Below, piece by piece: positions 35,674 through 44,485 of a DNA stretch of 64,000 nucleotides. Position numbers and translations under genes: made by a program. The stretch covers positions 66,960 through 130,959 of the forward strand of contig PBEC01000001.1 of the NCBI GenBank assembly GCA_002717515.1, given 5' to 3'. Source of the stretch: Flavobacteriales bacterium. Its GTDB lineage: Bacteria; Bacteroidota; Bacteroidia; Flavobacteriales_C; GCA-002722245. Every line of letters begins with the position of its first letter. Positions within the stretch are counted from its first letter, which is position 1. Below the pieces are notes generated by a model. That model ran no database searches. It was given only the letters and a program-made list of their open reading frames with translations, and was not told where the DNA came from.

Positions 35674-36369
35674 ATGAGAGGAACAAAGTTTTCGGTAATT
35701 GGAATGGGTAAATATGGTAGATCTATTGCTCAAATATTAAGTGATCGAGGGGCCGAGGTTATTGCTATTGATAATAGAGAAGAGTATATTGAAGAGGTTG
35801 AAGATATTGTTGCTTTGGCCGTTACAATGGATGCCACAGATGGAAAGGCCTTGGAGTCCCAAAATATTCATGAAAGCGATGCTGTTGTGGTTGCAATAGG
35901 TGCTAATTTCGAGGCTCTTTTGTTGTGCTGTGTTCAGTTAAAAGAATTAGGTGTTAAGAGAATAATAGCTCGATCTAATGATGAAAATCAAAAAAAGATT
36001 CTTCAAAAAATTGGAATAGAGGAAATTCTTGAGCCTGAAAAGGAAATCGGAGTATTGGTTGCCGAGCAATTAATAAATCCGAGTATTGTTTCTTTTTTAC
36101 AACTTCCGGACGATTATGAAGTCGCAGAAATAAAACCTCCAAAAGATATTGAGTCCCGAACTGTAGAGGAAATTGGCTTAAGAAGTAAGTATCGCTTGAA
36201 CTTAATTACCATCAAGCGATGTTTTGAGGAAGACAATGGAGATTCAGTGGAGGTAGTTCAACACATCCTAGGGGTTCCGGCATCGAATACAGTAATTCAA
36301 CATACCGATACTTTAATCGTTTTTGGAACATCAAGGGATATTAAAAGATTTATAGAGATCAATAATTAA
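35674..36369 (+). CDS. TrkA/KtrA-type K+ uptake regulatory protein
   Basis: The product has 231 residues: one RCK_N plus one RCK_C domain, the KtrA layout rather than the double TrkA layout. The nucleotide-binding motif is VIGMGKYGRSIAQILSDRG with an acidic residue at the end of strand 2 (VIAIDNREEY), and DATDGKALESQNIHESDAVV follows. The C-terminal domain spans about 135-225. Such proteins gate Trk/Ktr potassium channels in response to ATP/ADP or c-di-AMP. No channel subunit gene is in the window. Confidence 0.9.
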   Translation: MRGTKFSVIGMGKYGRSIAQILSDRGAEVIAIDNREEYIEEVEDIVALAVTMDATDGKALESQNIHESDAVVVAIGANFEALLLCCVQLKELGVKRIIARSNDENQKKILQKIGIEEILEPEKEIGVLVAEQLINPSIVSFLQLPDDYEVAEIKPPKDIESRTVEEIGLRSKYRLNLITIKRCFEEDNGDSVEVVQHILGVPASNTVIQHTDTLIVFGTSRDIKRFIEINN

Positions 36370-36435
36370 AAAAACATCTATTTAATACAATAATGAATTG
36401 ATTTTATTGTTTTCAATTAAAAATCAATAATAGAA

Positions 36436-36756
36436 ATGAAAGTATTAAAGTTTTTAGCCGTATTAATTGGTCTTATAATTACAGCTACCGGCTTACAGTC
36501 TTGTAAAAAAGATGAGCCCAATAAACCCATAATTACTAAAGAGTGTTGTGAGATCAATATTACCTATTCGGAAGATGATGGTGGAGAAACAATTTATGGG
36601 AAAGTATGTGATGATGGTTATCAATATTCTAAACTTACGGAATCAAATGGATCGATTATTACATATACCTATAACTGGAAACAGGATTCCAGCTATACCT
36701 GGGATTATTTTAAAACCTCAGTATATTCTTATGGTGGTACATGTGAGTTTGAGTAA
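36436..36756 (+). CDS. Cysteine-rich small lipoprotein, copy 1
   Basis: The product has 106 residues. Its signal peptide ends in a lipobox (TGLQSC). The mature protein is acidic and Tyr/Thr-rich with four further Cys residues (ECCEI, VCDDG, GTCEFE), which could make two disulfides. It is a tandem paralogue of the gene at 37002: most of the signal peptide matches, and 61 nt in the middle are identical. A terminator follows. I do not recognise the family. Confidence 0.75.
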   Translation: MKVLKFLAVLIGLIITATGLQSCKKDEPNKPIITKECCEINITYSEDDGGETIYGKVCDDGYQYSKLTESNGSIITYTYNWKQDSSYTWDYFKTSVYSYGGTCEFE

Positions 36757-36773
36757 AATATTTAATTTGTTAG

Positions 36774-36796
36774 AGGTTACATAAGTAGCCTTTTTT
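36774..36796 (+). terminator. Intrinsic terminator after lipoprotein copy 1
   Basis: The stem AGGTTAC / GTAGCCT (7 bp with one G-T pair, loop ATAA) is followed by a T run. It closely resembles the terminator after copy 2. Confidence 0.75.
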
Positions 36797-36845
36797 GTGA
36801 TTTTATTTAACCTCCAAAATCGTTTTTGTTAAAAAAAACATCAAG

Positions 36846-36883
36846 ATAAAAAGCCAAACATTTGGTCAGTAAAGGCTTTTTAT
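36846..36883. repeat. Orphan terminator-like inverted repeat
   Basis: ATAAAAAGCC (36846-36855) and GGCTTTTTAT (36874-36883) are perfect 10-bp complements around an 18-nt loop. It resembles a bidirectional terminator but follows no gene of its own; it lies between the two lipoprotein copies. Confidence 0.6.
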
Positions 36884-37001
36884 TGTGTTCGTAGAGTATC
36901 GATAAAAATCAAAATATTGAGAAAATAAAATAATGGAAAAACATTAAATGTTAATGAAGTAATAAAATGTTTTTATATTTTTAAGATCTAAAATAAAAAA
37001 A

Positions 37002-37325
37002 ATGAAAGTATTAAAGTTTTTAGCTGTAATAATTGGTGTTTTAATTACAGCTTCCGGATTGCATTCCTGTAAAAAAGATGAGCCCAATGAACCTGTATTG
37101 ACCAAAGAGTGTTGTGAGATCAATATTACCTATTCGGAAGATGATGGTGGAGAAACAATTTATGCGAAAACATGTGACGATGGTTATACTTATTCTAAAT
37201 ATACTTACTCAAACGGTGAAACCTACACTTATACTTATAACTGGCTAGAGGAGGATTCCACAAACACATGGGATTACCAGAAATCTATAGCTTATGAGTA
37301 CGGTGGAACTTGTAAGTTTGAGTAA
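37002..37325 (+). CDS. Cysteine-rich small lipoprotein, copy 2
   Basis: The product has 107 residues, paralogous to the gene at 36436. The lipobox is SGLHSC, and the same four Cys positions are kept (ECCEI, TCDDG, GTCKFE). Differences cluster in the Thr/Tyr-rich region after residue 70, where copy 2 has one extra residue. A strong terminator follows, and its T-tract ends 3 nt before the sulfotransferase start. Confidence 0.75.
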   Translation: MKVLKFLAVIIGVLITASGLHSCKKDEPNEPVLTKECCEINITYSEDDGGETIYAKTCDDGYTYSKYTYSNGETYTYTYNWLEEDSTNTWDYQKSIAYEYGGTCKFE

Positions 37326-37342
37326 AATACTTGATTTTTTAG

Positions 37343-37367
37343 AGGCTGTGTAAACAGCCTTTTTTTA
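37343..37367 (+). terminator. Intrinsic terminator after lipoprotein copy 2
   Basis: The stem AGGCTGT / ACAGCCT (7 bp perfect, loop GTAA) is followed by seven T residues. The next start codon (37371) follows almost at once. Confidence 0.85.
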
Positions 37368-37370
37368 TTT

Positions 37371-38240
37371 ATGAAGAAAGAAACCAAATATGAAGACGTA
37401 GGTTACGCCTTCATATTAAAAATTCTCAGGGGGATAATTATCTTTTTCTCTAAAATTGTAGGATATTTTAAAAAGTGGGAAGAGAAAATTCGATTTCAAA
37501 AATTTAAGTTGGCTTTTGGTGAAAGAGACGATGATATTTATATTTCCACTTATCCCAAGTCCGGGACTACTCTGACTCAGGTAATATTATACTGTTTGAC
37601 AACAGATTCTAATATGAAATTTAATCATATTTATGACGTTTCTCCTTGGATAAGAAACGCATCCTTTCTTAGAAAACAACCTGTTGATTTGCCCAGTCCA
37701 AGAATAATTAAAACACATGATGAGTATAAAGATTTTAACAAAAATTTAAAAGGTAAAATAATCTATGTGTATCGAGATGGCATGGATGTAGCCGTATCTC
37801 AGTTTAATCAGCAAAAAAATTACAACGCACCAAATTTAGAATTTGATTCTTTCCTTAGGAATTTTTTGAAATCAAAAAAATGGTTTAAGCATGTTGAGTT
37901 ATGGATGAAGAATAAAAAACATCTTCCTATCCTCTACATAAGGTATGAAGACTTGTTGCGTGACAAAAGAAAAGAAATAAATAAAATAATTGAATTTTGT
38001 GGCATTAAATGCTCAGAAGCGGCGATTAAGAAAGCAATTAAGTATAGTGACTTTAAATACATGAAAGCCAATGAAACTAAATTTGGAGACCAGCCTACGG
38101 AAAAAAATAAAATTTTTAATCAATTCATAAGAAAAGGAAAAAGTGGTGAAGGGAAGCAAAAATTTTCCGATTCACAGGTAAAAGAATTTACACAATTGTA
38201 CAATGAAAATTTAAAAGAAACATTTGATAAAATTTTTTAA
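37371..38240 (+). CDS. PAPS-dependent sulfotransferase
   Basis: The product has 289 residues. An N-terminal hydrophobic stretch (about 13-32) may be a membrane association or anchor. The 5'-phosphosulfate loop is STYPKSGTTLTQ, and the 3'-phosphate motif is VYRDGMDVAVSQFN, both diagnostic for the cytosolic-type sulfotransferase fold; LPILYIRYEDLLRDKRKEI follows. The acceptor substrate cannot be predicted. No PAPS synthesis genes are nearby. The start lies just after a terminator, and the next gene begins 2 nt after its stop. Sulfotransferases of this type are patchy in Bacteroidota, so transfer is possible but unproved. Confidence 0.88.
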   Translation: MKKETKYEDVGYAFILKILRGIIIFFSKIVGYFKKWEEKIRFQKFKLAFGERDDDIYISTYPKSGTTLTQVILYCLTTDSNMKFNHIYDVSPWIRNASFLRKQPVDLPSPRIIKTHDEYKDFNKNLKGKIIYVYRDGMDVAVSQFNQQKNYNAPNLEFDSFLRNFLKSKKWFKHVELWMKNKKHLPILYIRYEDLLRDKRKEINKIIEFCGIKCSEAAIKKAIKYSDFKYMKANETKFGDQPTEKNKIFNQFIRKGKSGEGKQKFSDSQVKEFTQLYNENLKETFDKIF

Positions 38241-38242
38241 TA

Positions 38243-38884
38243 GTGAGAAACTTTTTGAAGATTATAATTTTAATTTTTCTAATTTCAATATCCGTCTTAC
38301 TTACTTTTGTATTAATCAATCAAAAGGATATTCAATCAAAGCTGGAGAATACCAACCGATTGTTGTTCAATCAAAAAATGGAGTTAAAAATTTCAGATTT
38401 ATTAAAGAAAGACTCCTTAGATATTGTTTTAGGGGAGTACAATGCAGACAACTCGATAATTATTTATTTAAGATATGGGTGTAGTGCTTGTGATGAATAT
38501 TACAAGGAAACATTGTCTAAATTTAATACACAGATTCTTAGTGATTTCAAATTGAGTCTTACATTTAGGTTTTTAGCTCACGACAGTAAACCTGAAATAC
38601 TGAAATTTTCGGAAACAGTATATCAAGCTCAAAGAGAAGGTTTTTTTGGTGATTTCATGAATGAAGTTTTTCTAAATAAAAGGCCTTTCAGGAAATCTTT
38701 TGAAGAGTTAAAATCAAAATATCATTCAGATTTAAAATACCTTGATGTTAAAGAATATGTTCTGAAAAAATCAAGAGATGCCCGTAATCTTAGTGTTTTA
38801 TCCACACCAACAAGCTTTGTCAACGGAAAAAGAGTTACGGGGTCGATCAGTAAAGAACGGTTGATACAATTATTAAAAAAATAA
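38243..38884 (+). CDS. DsbA/thioredoxin-like thiol protein, membrane-anchored
   Basis: The product has 213 residues from a GTG start. It has one N-terminal membrane segment or uncleaved signal (about 5-25). The active-site-like motif is YLRYGCSACDEYYKETL (Cys-Ser-Ala-Cys), and the C-terminal VLSTPTSFVNGKRVTGSIS contains the cis-Pro loop and the FVNGK strand of the DsbA/thioredoxin-4 family. It probably acts as a periplasmic thiol oxidoreductase. It is 2 nt after the sulfotransferase gene and close to two Cys-rich lipoproteins that could be substrates. Confidence 0.8.
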   Translation: MRNFLKIIILIFLISISVLLTFVLINQKDIQSKLENTNRLLFNQKMELKISDLLKKDSLDIVLGEYNADNSIIIYLRYGCSACDEYYKETLSKFNTQILSDFKLSLTFRFLAHDSKPEILKFSETVYQAQREGFFGDFMNEVFLNKRPFRKSFEELKSKYHSDLKYLDVKEYVLKKSRDARNLSVLSTPTSFVNGKRVTGSISKERLIQLLKK

Positions 38885-38887
38885 AAG

Positions 38888-41800
38888 TTACTTTTTAATA
38901 ATCTCAGTTGTGTAAATTTTTCCGTTGTGGTCAATCTTAATGTAATAGAAACCAGAAGGCAGATTTTCAAAAGAAATGTTTTCGGTAAGCCTTACATTGC
39001 CCTTATTTAGTATTCTTCCTTGTGCGTCAAATAGTAACCATCTTGATTCATCTGACAAACTATTTTGTTCTTCTTTGTGCACAATTAGTTCTTTGATTAC
39101 CGGATTAGGGAACAAATTAACCCCAATGGCATTGAGGTCATCAATTCCTGTACAAAGGTCAAAATTTGCAGTTACTTCAACTCTCGAGCTTGGACAGTCG
39201 TTTATGTCCTCTTTTACCTTCCAGTTGTAAAAGTAGTAGTAATATTTTGTTTCAACTCCAGTTGCAGTACTTTCATAGATTGAAGCAATATTTCCAACAT
39301 CGTAGGGATAATTTGATACGTTGTTATTTCTGAAAAGAGCCACACTGTTAGAGTTTATTTTTTCACAGGAAAGAGTATAACCTGTACCAATATTAATGGA
39401 CCAATTCAATGAAACAACACTTTTCCCATCGGGTATATTTACGTTTTCATCATAAATGATATCATCATTTAAATTCTTTAAAACAAAGTTTCTTTCACCT
39501 GCTCCTTGAGCATAAACTTCAAAAGACATTAAAATCATATCTTTTGAAACATTAAATTTTATTCCATACCCTCCCGCATGAATTCCACCAGAACTTTCGC
39601 TCGTGTCAGCGACCGCTCCATACACAATTGTGTTTTCTGTTGAAGATTGTTCTACATAAAATGTTGTGTCGGAGGATAATGTAGAAATAAGACTGTCTCC
39701 AATATGTATAGGAGTTTCGTCTTCCTGATTAGCAAACCACCTCACTTCATGTTCAGGATTATTTACAGTGAAAACTACTGTTTCTCCTTGGGAACAAAAT
39801 ATTTGATTCTCTACTGAAGGTGACTCTGCTGTTTCTCTTGTAACAACTTCTATCTCTTCCGATTCTAAAGTATCTTCTGATGTTGTAATACGAACGGAAT
39901 AGTTCCCTGATTCAAGTGCTGTATATAAATTTGAATTTGCCCCATCAATATCTAAACCATCTTTAATCCACTGATAGTTATAGTCTGAGTTGTTTATAGC
40001 TTCTAAAACAACATTTTCATTAGAACAAAAAGAGAGTGCGGATTGAGCTGAAACAGCAGCATTAATTTGGTTGGCTGTTTCGTAGGTGGGAGCACTCCAA
40101 GCACCTCTTCCATAGGTTCCTGCATATATTCTGTTATTTACTGAACTTATAATTAATTCATTTACTCTAACATTGGGTAGGTTGTCCTGAAAGTCTGTCC
40201 ACTCATCCATAGAGCTTTTTATATAATAAACTCCACTGTACATACCAACATAGATTGCATTTGAGTCGTTATCTGCTATGGCAACACAATTTGCAGAAAT
40301 ATTTGGTAGATTATGTTTCATTCCTGTCCAAGAGGCTCCACCATTGGTTGATAAGTATACTTTGCTTGATCCATTTGATGCAATCACTACTTTTTCGGGA
40401 TTGGAGGGATGAATATCTATATCGTTAATTCTACCCAATGAAGTAGTTAAACTGGTCCAAGAAATACCTCCATCAATTGATTTGGATAAATTGGACCCTT
40501 TTGATGCAAACATTATGTCGGGGTTCGATTCCGCCACTTTAAGTACATTACATTTCCCACTTCCGGTTGGAGTTCCTAAATCATATCCTGTCCCAGATGC
40601 AAAGGAGTATTTTTTTACAGCTGTATATCCTACATAGAATACATCTGCCTCCTCCGGGTCCTCGCAAACAGGGGTAACCCAATTTCCATCTTCATCCTCT
40701 ACATATGATCGAGAGATTCCACCATTGGTCGTTTTGTACAAACCACCATTCTGAGAAGTCCCAACTTGATTGTTGGAGTTAAACCTACTGACATACCCAT
40801 CCATACCATCAGCTCCCAACCATTCTTGCCAACTGTAGTTTGAACCATAGGTCGAAACTGTTCCATTATCCTGTGCTCCACCCAGTATTTTTGTTGGATC
40901 TGTTTCTGATATGTCAATCAGATAAAACTGACGTGTATTCAAACCAATACTTAAGTCAGTAAATGAACTTTCAGAGTTTTTTCCTACACTTATTCCTCCA
41001 TCTGTTCCAGTGTATAAAGTGCTGTCAGCCCACTCCAAAGAATGTATGTCTGCATGAATGTATTTTACACCAGCGCTACTATAAGTCCAGGGGACATATA
41101 ATGAAAAACTGTTTCCCCCATCTATTGAACGATAAAGTTCAAATCCTCCCGTATAGATGAGGTTCGGATTTTCGTTGGAAACAGCGATATCAAAGCCATA
41201 CCAACCATATCCTCCAAAATAATCTGTTTCACTGGTGTGAATAGAGGTAAAGGAGTTTCCTGAATTAGTAGATTTATATAAGGTTTCAAATTCGTTTCCG
41301 CTTGTTGTTGTAAGCCAAACGCTATTGGGTTGAGCATCAGATACAGCAAACCGAGAGTATGTTCCTGATGGACCTTCTATTTCACTAAAAGTCACTCCAT
41401 TGTCGATCGATTTAAAAAAATTACTCCCCGATGCATAAACAATATTCGAGTTACTGGGGTGATATTCTAAATCCAGAGTATTTTCATTACTTACAGAAGA
41501 AAACGAGTTCCCTCCGTTTGAAGATCTAAAAATCCCATATGATCCACATGCCATTACAATATTGCTGTCTATTGGGTCAGGTTTAACACGAACTGTTTTA
41601 GTATACGTGATTTTTTCCCAGTTTACTCCCCCATCAAGAGATCTATATATTCCTTTATCGGTTCCTATGAAGTAGGTTTGATTGTTATGAGGAGATATGG
41701 ATACAGCAAGTATATCTAACGTTGAAAGGTGGTCGGTAAGAGGAATCCATGAATCGCCACCATTTATGGTTACCCAAACCCCTCCTGTTGGAGCTCCTGC

Positions 41801-42226
41801 CAGAATATGATTTGGGTTTGAAGGGTCAACCGAAATACATTCTACTCTACCTAAACCCGGATTCCAACTTGAAGTTGGGTTTCTAACGGAAGGGCCTAGT
41901 TCTGTCCAAAGATTATTTTTCTTAGTTGTAAAGGAATGCCCTTTTAAAATTGCATTCTTTTTAAACTTAAGTACTTCAATATCGGATTGATTTCTCCATT
42001 GAATGGAGTTATTTTGGTCGGCATCTTTTAATGCAAAATACTCCCACCTTTTATACTGTTTGTATCCTGAACCTTTGCCTTTGTATTTGTTTTCGAAATA
42101 TTTTTCAGCTTCTTTTTGAATTTCAGTTACTGTATAACCTCCATTGTTTATCATTTCCCAATGTTTTTGGGCATAGACAACAGGGTAGGTGGAAATTAGA
42201 ACAACTATGGTAATAATTACTTTCAT
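38888..42226 (-). CDS. Large secreted beta-propeller protein with type IX sorting domain
   Basis: The product has 1112 residues with a signal peptide of about 19 residues (VVYAQ). Residues about 110-720 contain many BNR/sortilin-like propeller blades, each with a variant of S-x-D-G-G-x-S/N-W (NGGDSWIPL, LDGGVNWEKI, NGGASWTG). An Ig-like SprB/PKD-type region follows (about 725-850), then another beta domain. The final 75 residues start with LFPNPV and end in GFYYIKIDHNGKIYTTEIIKK, a type A sorting domain for the type IX secretion system. The protein is therefore exported to the cell surface or medium. Substrate or ligand is unknown. Confidence 0.9.
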   Translation of the reverse strand: MKVIITIVVLISTYPVVYAQKHWEMINNGGYTVTEIQKEAEKYFENKYKGKGSGYKQYKRWEYFALKDADQNNSIQWRNQSDIEVLKFKKNAILKGHSFTTKKNNLWTELGPSVRNPTSSWNPGLGRVECISVDPSNPNHILAGAPTGGVWVTINGGDSWIPLTDHLSTLDILAVSISPHNNQTYFIGTDKGIYRSLDGGVNWEKITYTKTVRVKPDPIDSNIVMACGSYGIFRSSNGGNSFSSVSNENTLDLEYHPSNSNIVYASGSNFFKSIDNGVTFSEIEGPSGTYSRFAVSDAQPNSVWLTTTSGNEFETLYKSTNSGNSFTSIHTSETDYFGGYGWYGFDIAVSNENPNLIYTGGFELYRSIDGGNSFSLYVPWTYSSAGVKYIHADIHSLEWADSTLYTGTDGGISVGKNSESSFTDLSIGLNTRQFYLIDISETDPTKILGGAQDNGTVSTYGSNYSWQEWLGADGMDGYVSRFNSNNQVGTSQNGGLYKTTNGGISRSYVEDEDGNWVTPVCEDPEEADVFYVGYTAVKKYSFASGTGYDLGTPTGSGKCNVLKVAESNPDIMFASKGSNLSKSIDGGISWTSLTTSLGRINDIDIHPSNPEKVVIASNGSSKVYLSTNGGASWTGMKHNLPNISANCVAIADNDSNAIYVGMYSGVYYIKSSMDEWTDFQDNLPNVRVNELIISSVNNRIYAGTYGRGAWSAPTYETANQINAAVSAQSALSFCSNENVVLEAINNSDYNYQWIKDGLDIDGANSNLYTALESGNYSVRITTSEDTLESEEIEVVTRETAESPSVENQIFCSQGETVVFTVNNPEHEVRWFANQEDETPIHIGDSLISTLSSDTTFYVEQSSTENTIVYGAVADTSESSGGIHAGGYGIKFNVSKDMILMSFEVYAQGAGERNFVLKNLNDDIIYDENVNIPDGKSVVSLNWSINIGTGYTLSCEKINSNSVALFRNNNVSNYPYDVGNIASIYESTATGVETKYYYYFYNWKVKEDINDCPSSRVEVTANFDLCTGIDDLNAIGVNLFPNPVIKELIVHKEEQNSLSDESRWLLFDAQGRILNKGNVRLTENISFENLPSGFYYIKIDHNGKIYTTEIIKK

Positions 42227-42249
42227 GATTTCAGTTTAAGGGTAGTTTT

Positions 42250-42271
42250 CTCATATTATTTAATATATGAG
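42250..42271. repeat. Dyad symmetry upstream of the beta-propeller gene
   Basis: CTCATAT (42250-42256) and ATATGAG (42265-42271) are perfect complements with an AT-rich centre, 24 nt upstream of the minus-strand start. It could be an operator; no T-tract follows. Confidence 0.4.
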
Positions 42272-42438
42272 GCTATACAATTTACTAAAAAAAAATGTTT
42301 TTGAAGAGTTTTAATCGTTTTAGTTCGTTGATTTCGTATGATTTACAATTGTCAAAATTGCAATAAGGCTTTTTGTTGGTGGTTTCTTTTAGAATTGTAT
42401 TTTTCCTCAAAAGCTTTTTTATATTTTTGATTATATAC

Positions 42439-42834
42439 ATGAGTAAACGATTCGGTAAACAAGATAAAGTAAAAGGTAAAAAAGCAGTTTCGAGGATATT
42501 TGAAAATCCTAAAAGTTCAATTACGTTGTTTCCTTTTAAAGCATTTTATTCAATTTCGAAATCTAATAAATCAAATGTAAGATTCGCAGTTTCTGTACCC
42601 AAAAAGAAATTTAAAAGAGCTGTTGATCGAAATAAAATAAAAAGATTACTGAGGGAGGCGTTGAGGCTTCATAAGTCAATTTTAGATGAGTGTCTGACCA
42701 AACAAAATATTTCATTAGACGTTATGGTATTATACAATTCTGAAAAAATGCCAAGTTATAATTCTGTAGAAATTAAAATAAAAGAAATCCTAAAGCGTTT
42801 GTGTTTAGGTATTCAATCTTATGAAGAAAAATAA
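42439..42834 (+). CDS. rnpA: Ribonuclease P protein component
   Basis: The start chosen is the ATG at 42439 (131 residues), giving MSKRFGKQDKVKGKKAVSRI; a longer upstream frame lacks conservation. The protein is basic and carries the RNR signature region KKFKRAVDRNKIKRLLREALR, preceded by FAVSVPKK. It binds RNase P RNA for tRNA 5' maturation. TATTTTTG (42422-42429) lies 9 nt before the start. Its end overlaps the protease gene by 14 nt. Confidence 0.95.
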   Translation: MSKRFGKQDKVKGKKAVSRIFENPKSSITLFPFKAFYSISKSNKSNVRFAVSVPKKKFKRAVDRNKIKRLLREALRLHKSILDECLTKQNISLDVMVLYNSEKMPSYNSVEIKIKEILKRLCLGIQSYEEK

Positions 42835-44479
42835 ATACTACATCATTTTTGCAATATTAACTCTTTTTCTAATAAGTTCTTTTGGTGATGAAGAGAATAC
42901 CTCTGATCGGTTCGAGATTGGCAAAAACTTAGATATTTTCACTGAGTTATACAAAGAAGTGAATCGAACTTATGTCGATGGAACTCAGCCGGGTGATTTA
43001 ATGAAAACAGGTATTGATGCAATGCTTGAGAGTTTAGATCCATACACTGTTTATTACCCTGAATCTGATATAGAAAGTTACAAACTAATGACAACTGGTC
43101 AATACGGTGGTATTGGTGCGAGAATTAGAAAAATAGATGATTTTGTGGTTGTTGGAGAACCCTATGAAGGGTTTCCTGCACATAAAGCAGGTTTGAAGGC
43201 TGGTGACGTTATTTTAAAGGTAGATGGTAATTCTGTTAAAGGAAAATCAACGAGTGATTTAAGTAAAATTTTAAAAGGAAATCCAGGAACAGGGTTGACC
43301 ATGTTGATAAAACGTCCTGGTTCTGATGAAGAATTTGAGGTAAGTTTTAAAAGAGAGAAAGTTCAAATTAAGAGTGTTCCATATTATGGTATGCTCAACG
43401 ATGAGGTTGGATATATTAAAATGACAAGCTTCACTAGAAATGTTTCCAAGGAGATAAAAGATGCATTTTTTGATTTGAAAAAAAATCAAGATTTTCAATC
43501 ATTAATATTTGATTTACGAGGCAACCCTGGTGGGTTACTTCATGAAGCGATTAAAACGGTTGAATTGTTTGTAGCAAAGGGACAAAAAATTCTTGAATCA
43601 AGAGCTAAGATTAGTGAGTGGACAGATACTTACAAAACGATAAATCCTCCCATTGATAAAAATATTAAAATCGTTTTTTTGGTTGATGGAGGCTCTGCAT
43701 CAGCAAGTGAAATTGTTAGTGGGGTAATGCAGGATTTTGACCGGGCTGTTGTTTTAGGTAGAAGAACTTATGGTAAAGGACTGGTTCAAGTGACTCGTAA
43801 ATTAAAATATAATACGAGTATAAAAGTAACGAAAGCTAAATACTATCTTCCGAGCGGAAGATGTATTCAGGCTATTGATTATTCCAAGAGAAACAGCAAC
43901 GGAAAAGCAATGAAAACACCTGATTCTTTACTTGCGAAATTTACCACAAAAAGAGGTAGAGAGGTATTGGATGCGTCGGGAATTACACCAGATATTATTG
44001 TCGAAAAGAAAAGATTGGACAAGGTTGTTCTTGCTCTATTATCGAACAATCTTATATTTAATTATGCTACTCAGTACGTTTTAAGTCATGATACTATTTC
44101 TTCAGCAAGTCAATTTAAATTAACCGATGCTGATTACGATAAATTTATTGATTATTTGAATCAAAAAGAGTATGATTTCGAAACAAGCACAGATAAGAGT
44201 ATTGAACTGTTAAAATCAAAAGCAGAAAAAGAAAGTTTGATTGATGAAATAACTTCTGAAATAGAAATTATGAAGAAAAAATTGATGGAGAAAAAGAAAG
44301 AGCAAATTCATCAACAAAAAAAACAAATCAAAAAATTATTGGAAGTCGAAATAGCGACTCGATATTATCTTCAAAAAGGAAAGGTTCAAAACAATCTGAG
44401 TGATGATCCAGACGTAGAAGAAGCATTGAGAATTTTGGAGGATAATAATCGTTATCAAACAATTTTATCAGAACAATAA
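42821..44479 (+). CDS. S41-family C-terminal processing protease
   Basis: The product has 552 residues. An N-terminal signal or anchor (about 5-21) is followed by an N-terminal helical domain, a PDZ domain at about 90-175 (GGIGARIRKIDDFVVVGEPY, AGLKAGDVILKVDG) and the catalytic domain with SLIFDLRGNPGGLLHEA. The nucleophile Ser lies in GGSASASEIVSG and the general-base Lys in RRTYGKGLVQ. The long C-terminal region (about 420-552) is Lys/Glu-rich and coiled-coil-like. CtpA/Prc-like enzymes trim envelope proteins. It is co-transcribed with rnpA. Confidence 0.93.
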   Translation: MKKNKYYIIFAILTLFLISSFGDEENTSDRFEIGKNLDIFTELYKEVNRTYVDGTQPGDLMKTGIDAMLESLDPYTVYYPESDIESYKLMTTGQYGGIGARIRKIDDFVVVGEPYEGFPAHKAGLKAGDVILKVDGNSVKGKSTSDLSKILKGNPGTGLTMLIKRPGSDEEFEVSFKREKVQIKSVPYYGMLNDEVGYIKMTSFTRNVSKEIKDAFFDLKKNQDFQSLIFDLRGNPGGLLHEAIKTVELFVAKGQKILESRAKISEWTDTYKTINPPIDKNIKIVFLVDGGSASASEIVSGVMQDFDRAVVLGRRTYGKGLVQVTRKLKYNTSIKVTKAKYYLPSGRCIQAIDYSKRNSNGKAMKTPDSLLAKFTTKRGREVLDASGITPDIIVEKKRLDKVVLALLSNNLIFNYATQYVLSHDTISSASQFKLTDADYDKFIDYLNQKEYDFETSTDKSIELLKSKAEKESLIDEITSEIEIMKKKLMEKKKEQIHQQKKQIKKLLEVEIATRYYLQKGKVQNNLSDDPDVEEALRILEDNNRYQTILSEQ

Positions 44480-44485
44480 ATAGAA

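Noticed and set aside
37371-38884. A genomic island around the sulfotransferase genes
   Set aside because: There is no integrase, tRNA, direct repeat or obvious base composition break; transfer stays a possibility only.
40517-40535. GGGGTTCGATTCC resembling a tRNA T-arm
   Set aside because: It lies inside the beta-propeller gene, with no acceptor stem, anticodon arm or CCA end around it.
42398-42429. A full promoter for rnpA (TTG plus TATTTTTG)
   Set aside because: The -7 box is exact, but the nearest TTG is 24 nt away, outside the usual 17-23 nt range, so only the -7 box is mentioned under rnpA.
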